From: Chloroflexota bacterium
GTDB taxonomy: Bacteria > Chloroflexota > UBA5177 > JANWHV01
Length of the DNA: 7,882 nt
Direction of reading: 5' to 3'
Assembly (NCBI GenBank): GCA_025924845.1
Contig: JAICHN010000247.1
Span: forward strand, 1-7,882
The notes under the pieces are model-generated. The model was not told where the DNA came from, made no database searches, and saw only the letters and a program-made list of their open reading frames with translations. The position numbers were made by a program, and so were the translations under genes. Of the stretch, positions 6,722 through 7,882 are shown piece by piece. Every line of letters starts with the position of its first letter. The first letter of the stretch is position 1.

Positions 6722-6730
6722 GGAGAAGGA
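6722..6730 (+). promoter_or_regulatory. Ribosome binding site of the small ORF at 6734
   Basis: GGAGAAGGA precedes the ATG at 6734. The GGAG is eight bases away and the AAGGA three bases away. It is the main reason for accepting this small gene and its start. Confidence 0.55.
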
Positions 6731-6733
6731 ACA

Positions 6734-6982
6734 ATGTTGCAACCCGTGGAGACCTCGGCTATTCGTCCGGTCGAACAAGCCGGCAGACTGCTTGGCTCGA
6801 TGATCGCAGCCGGCCAGCGCCGTCGCGCACGCCACAGTATTCCCCTTGGGAGCGCCGACTCGCGGGCGGCGGCCCTGGAAATCTGGACCAGGGCTGGACG
6901 TACGTTGGCAGCCAGCGATGACGACGTGGAGGCATTCGTGCGGTCGTATCAGGACGCATTTCGTTCCTATTTGCTGTCGTAA
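6734..6982 (+). CDS. Small protein of unknown function (82 aa)
   Basis: I do not recognise this protein. It starts at an ATG with a purine-rich GGAGAAGGA just upstream and ends in TAA at 6980-6982. The sequence is soluble, with no membrane segment or signal peptide. It begins MLQPVETSAIRPVEQAGRLL, has a basic patch GQRRRARHS (about 27-35), and ends in a likely helical half with an acidic DDDVEAFVRSYQDAFRSYLL. The repeated aromatic/charged spacing in the last 20 residues suggests an amphipathic helix. No cysteine is present. Alternative frames over the same stretch are also open (one on each strand), but they lack ribosome binding sites. It stands alone, divergent from the cupredoxin and convergent with the methyltransferase. 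It could be a small regulatory or accessory protein; nothing in the sequence decides this. Confidence 0.6.
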   Translation: MLQPVETSAIRPVEQAGRLLGSMIAAGQRRRARHSIPLGSADSRAAALEIWTRAGRTLAASDDDVEAFVRSYQDAFRSYLLS

Positions 6983-7210
6983 TCCTGCACCCGACTGCTT
7001 CGGCGGCGAGCGGCCGGCTGCCTACGAGGTAAGCGGATCAGCTCCGCACGTGACGGGTTGGTGCCGCGAATACGTTCGCAAGGCAATGAACACCTTTGGA
7101 ATGCGCACGCGGCCTAAAGGTCTCGTTGCGGCTTCGGCTTAAAATGGGGCGCGTCGTACTAAATGCCGGCGCCTCCACACAGGCAAGCCGCCCTCCATGC
7201 GAAACGCGGC
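6983..7210. other. Convergent intergenic region, small ORF / methyltransferase
   Basis: No supported gene lies here. Two short perfect hairpins are visible: GCGGA-TCAGC-TCCGC (7033-7047) and GCGAA-TACG-TTCGC (7066-7079). Neither has a U-tract, so they are weak terminator candidates at best. The start of the region (6991-7004) is the reverse complement of 5674-5687 next to the other terminator. Confidence 0.5.
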
Positions 7211-7882
7211 TCAAGCTAGAGCGGCGGCAATGCAGATCAATCGCTCGCTCTCATCTTCATACGGCGATGATTCGTAATCGCCATACAGCGATCGCGCCGT
7301 AAAGCCGGTGCGCGCCAACAGGTGGTCCAATTCATAGCGATAGGTTAGGCGAAGCACGATATCGGTTACGGTGCGCCGGAAGGCGCCGCTTTCGCCGTAC
7401 ACCTCGTCAAAGAGCAGCGTCGTATGCGCCAACTGCTTTGCGGAGCTGAACACGGTGGCCGACCAGAGGGTGACCACCACATCCAGGTTACTGGGCAGCG
7501 GTCTCGAGAAGCGATGAAGGACTACACCCTGCTGAGTATCGCGCATGGCCGCATACGGGCTGGCTAGATCGAGCATCAGACTTCCACCGGGGCGAAGATG
7601 CCGATGAATGCACTCCAAACAGGCCATTTGGTTGCGCGGAGTGAGGAGATGCATGAAGGTGTTCAGACCGACGATCGCCAGGTCAAACGGACCACCCGGC
7701 GCCTCGAATCGTGTCATGTCACCTTCGACCAGCGTGAGGCGATCGCCATAGCCTGCCAATCGATCGGCCGCCGCCTTGAGCATCACCGGTTCGCGGTCCA
7801 CGCCGGTGACCGACGCTCCCGACTCGAGCATGGGGACAAGTAAGCGCCCCGTGCCGCAACCCAGTTCGAGGACACGGGCGCC
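7211..7882 (-). CDS. Class I SAM-dependent methyltransferase, C-terminal part (5' end outside window)
   Basis: The frame is open from the right edge to a TGA at 7213-7211, giving 223 visible residues. The Met encoded at 7831 is internal, because the SAM-binding motif I lies before it: GARVLELGCGTGRLL at visible residues 1-15. An acidic residue ending beta-2 follows in VTGVDREP, then the motif II-like LVEGDMTRFEAPGGPFDLAIVGLNTFMHL and the LRPGGSLMLDLASP strand. This is the Rossmann-like core of the Methyltransf_25/11 group. The C-terminal part (VTDIVLRLTYRYELDHLLARTGF) is typical of small-molecule or uncharacterised methyltransferases of this class. It transfers a methyl group from SAM; the acceptor cannot be predicted. 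Perhaps 30-50 residues are missing at the N terminus. Confidence 0.85.
   Translation of the reverse strand, partial: GARVLELGCGTGRLLVPMLESGASVTGVDREPVMLKAAADRLAGYGDRLTLVEGDMTRFEAPGGPFDLAIVGLNTFMHLLTPRNQMACLECIHRHLRPGGSLMLDLASPYAAMRDTQQGVVLHRFSRPLPSNLDVVVTLWSATVFSSAKQLAHTTLLFDEVYGESGAFRRTVTDIVLRLTYRYELDHLLARTGFTARSLYGDYESSPYEDESERLICIAAALA

Larger units (their letters stand above)
6253..6733. other. Long divergent non-coding region between cupredoxin and small ORF
   Basis: About 480 bp separate two divergent genes. Open frames exist on both strands (for example 6295-6546 plus, and the cupredoxin frame up to 6645), but none has a ribosome binding site or a protein-like sequence. The stretch holds the AT-rich patches near 6461-6472, 6521-6552 and 6604-6660, a compact hairpin (6446-6460), a spaced dyad (6474-6495) and repeats near 6608-6657, listed separately. 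It probably carries promoters and operators for both flanking genes, and possibly a long cupredoxin leader. Confidence 0.6.

Noticed and set aside
7096..7302. Plus-strand 68-residue frame overlapping the methyltransferase end
   Set aside because: It overlaps the 3' end of a recognised methyltransferase on the other strand, with no ribosome binding site and an unconvincing translation.
1..7882. CRISPR array, tRNA, rRNA or insertion sequence
   Set aside because: Reading both strands I found no regularly spaced direct repeats, cloverleaf-like sequence, rRNA-like segment, transposase or terminal inverted repeats. This was by eye, so a covariance-model search could still find a small RNA.

Overview
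The window is GC-rich bacterial chromosomal DNA with short intergenic gaps and well-formed Shine-Dalgarno sites. I see no tRNA, rRNA, insertion sequence or CRISPR array. The taxon cannot be fixed from sequence alone. A secreted sulfocyanin-like cupredoxin, a MoxR/DUF58/DUF4129 operon and a GC-rich genome would suit Chloroflexota or another GC-rich, often thermophilic or acidophilic bacterial group. That is a low-confidence inference.

Layout. (1) 1-597 (+) is the C-terminal part of a probable M14-family zinc peptidase, cut by the left edge. (2) 625-4465 (-) is a compact three-gene operon, transcribed right to left: MoxR-type AAA+ ATPase, then a DUF58 protein, then a multi-spanning membrane protein ending in a DUF4129 domain. 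(3) 4466-4716 is a divergent intergenic region with a promoter candidate for the next gene. (4) 4717-5667 (+) is a PLP-dependent threonine/serine dehydratase of the short type without a regulatory domain. (5) 5681-5718 is a perfect 14-bp stem between two convergent genes, a probable bidirectional terminator. (6) 5725-6252 (-) is a secreted type-1 copper protein of the sulfocyanin kind with all four copper ligands visible. (7) 6253-6733 is a long non-coding stretch with several inverted and direct repeats and AT-rich patches. (8) 6734-6982 (+) is a small unrecognised protein with a good ribosome binding site. (9) 7211-7882 (-) is the C-terminal part of a class I SAM-dependent methyltransferase, cut by the right edge.

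How the genes work together. The only clear functional unit is the MoxR-DUF58-DUF4129 operon. Such operons are thought to form a membrane-associated chaperone or maturation system. Here the third protein has the membrane part and DUF4129 tail but no transglutaminase core. The other genes look like independent transcription units: amino-acid catabolism, a periplasmic or cell-surface electron carrier, an orphan small protein and a methyltransferase. I found no convincing new multi-gene system. The parts most worth a second look are the isolated cupredoxin, the repeat-rich region upstream of it, and the small orphan gene.
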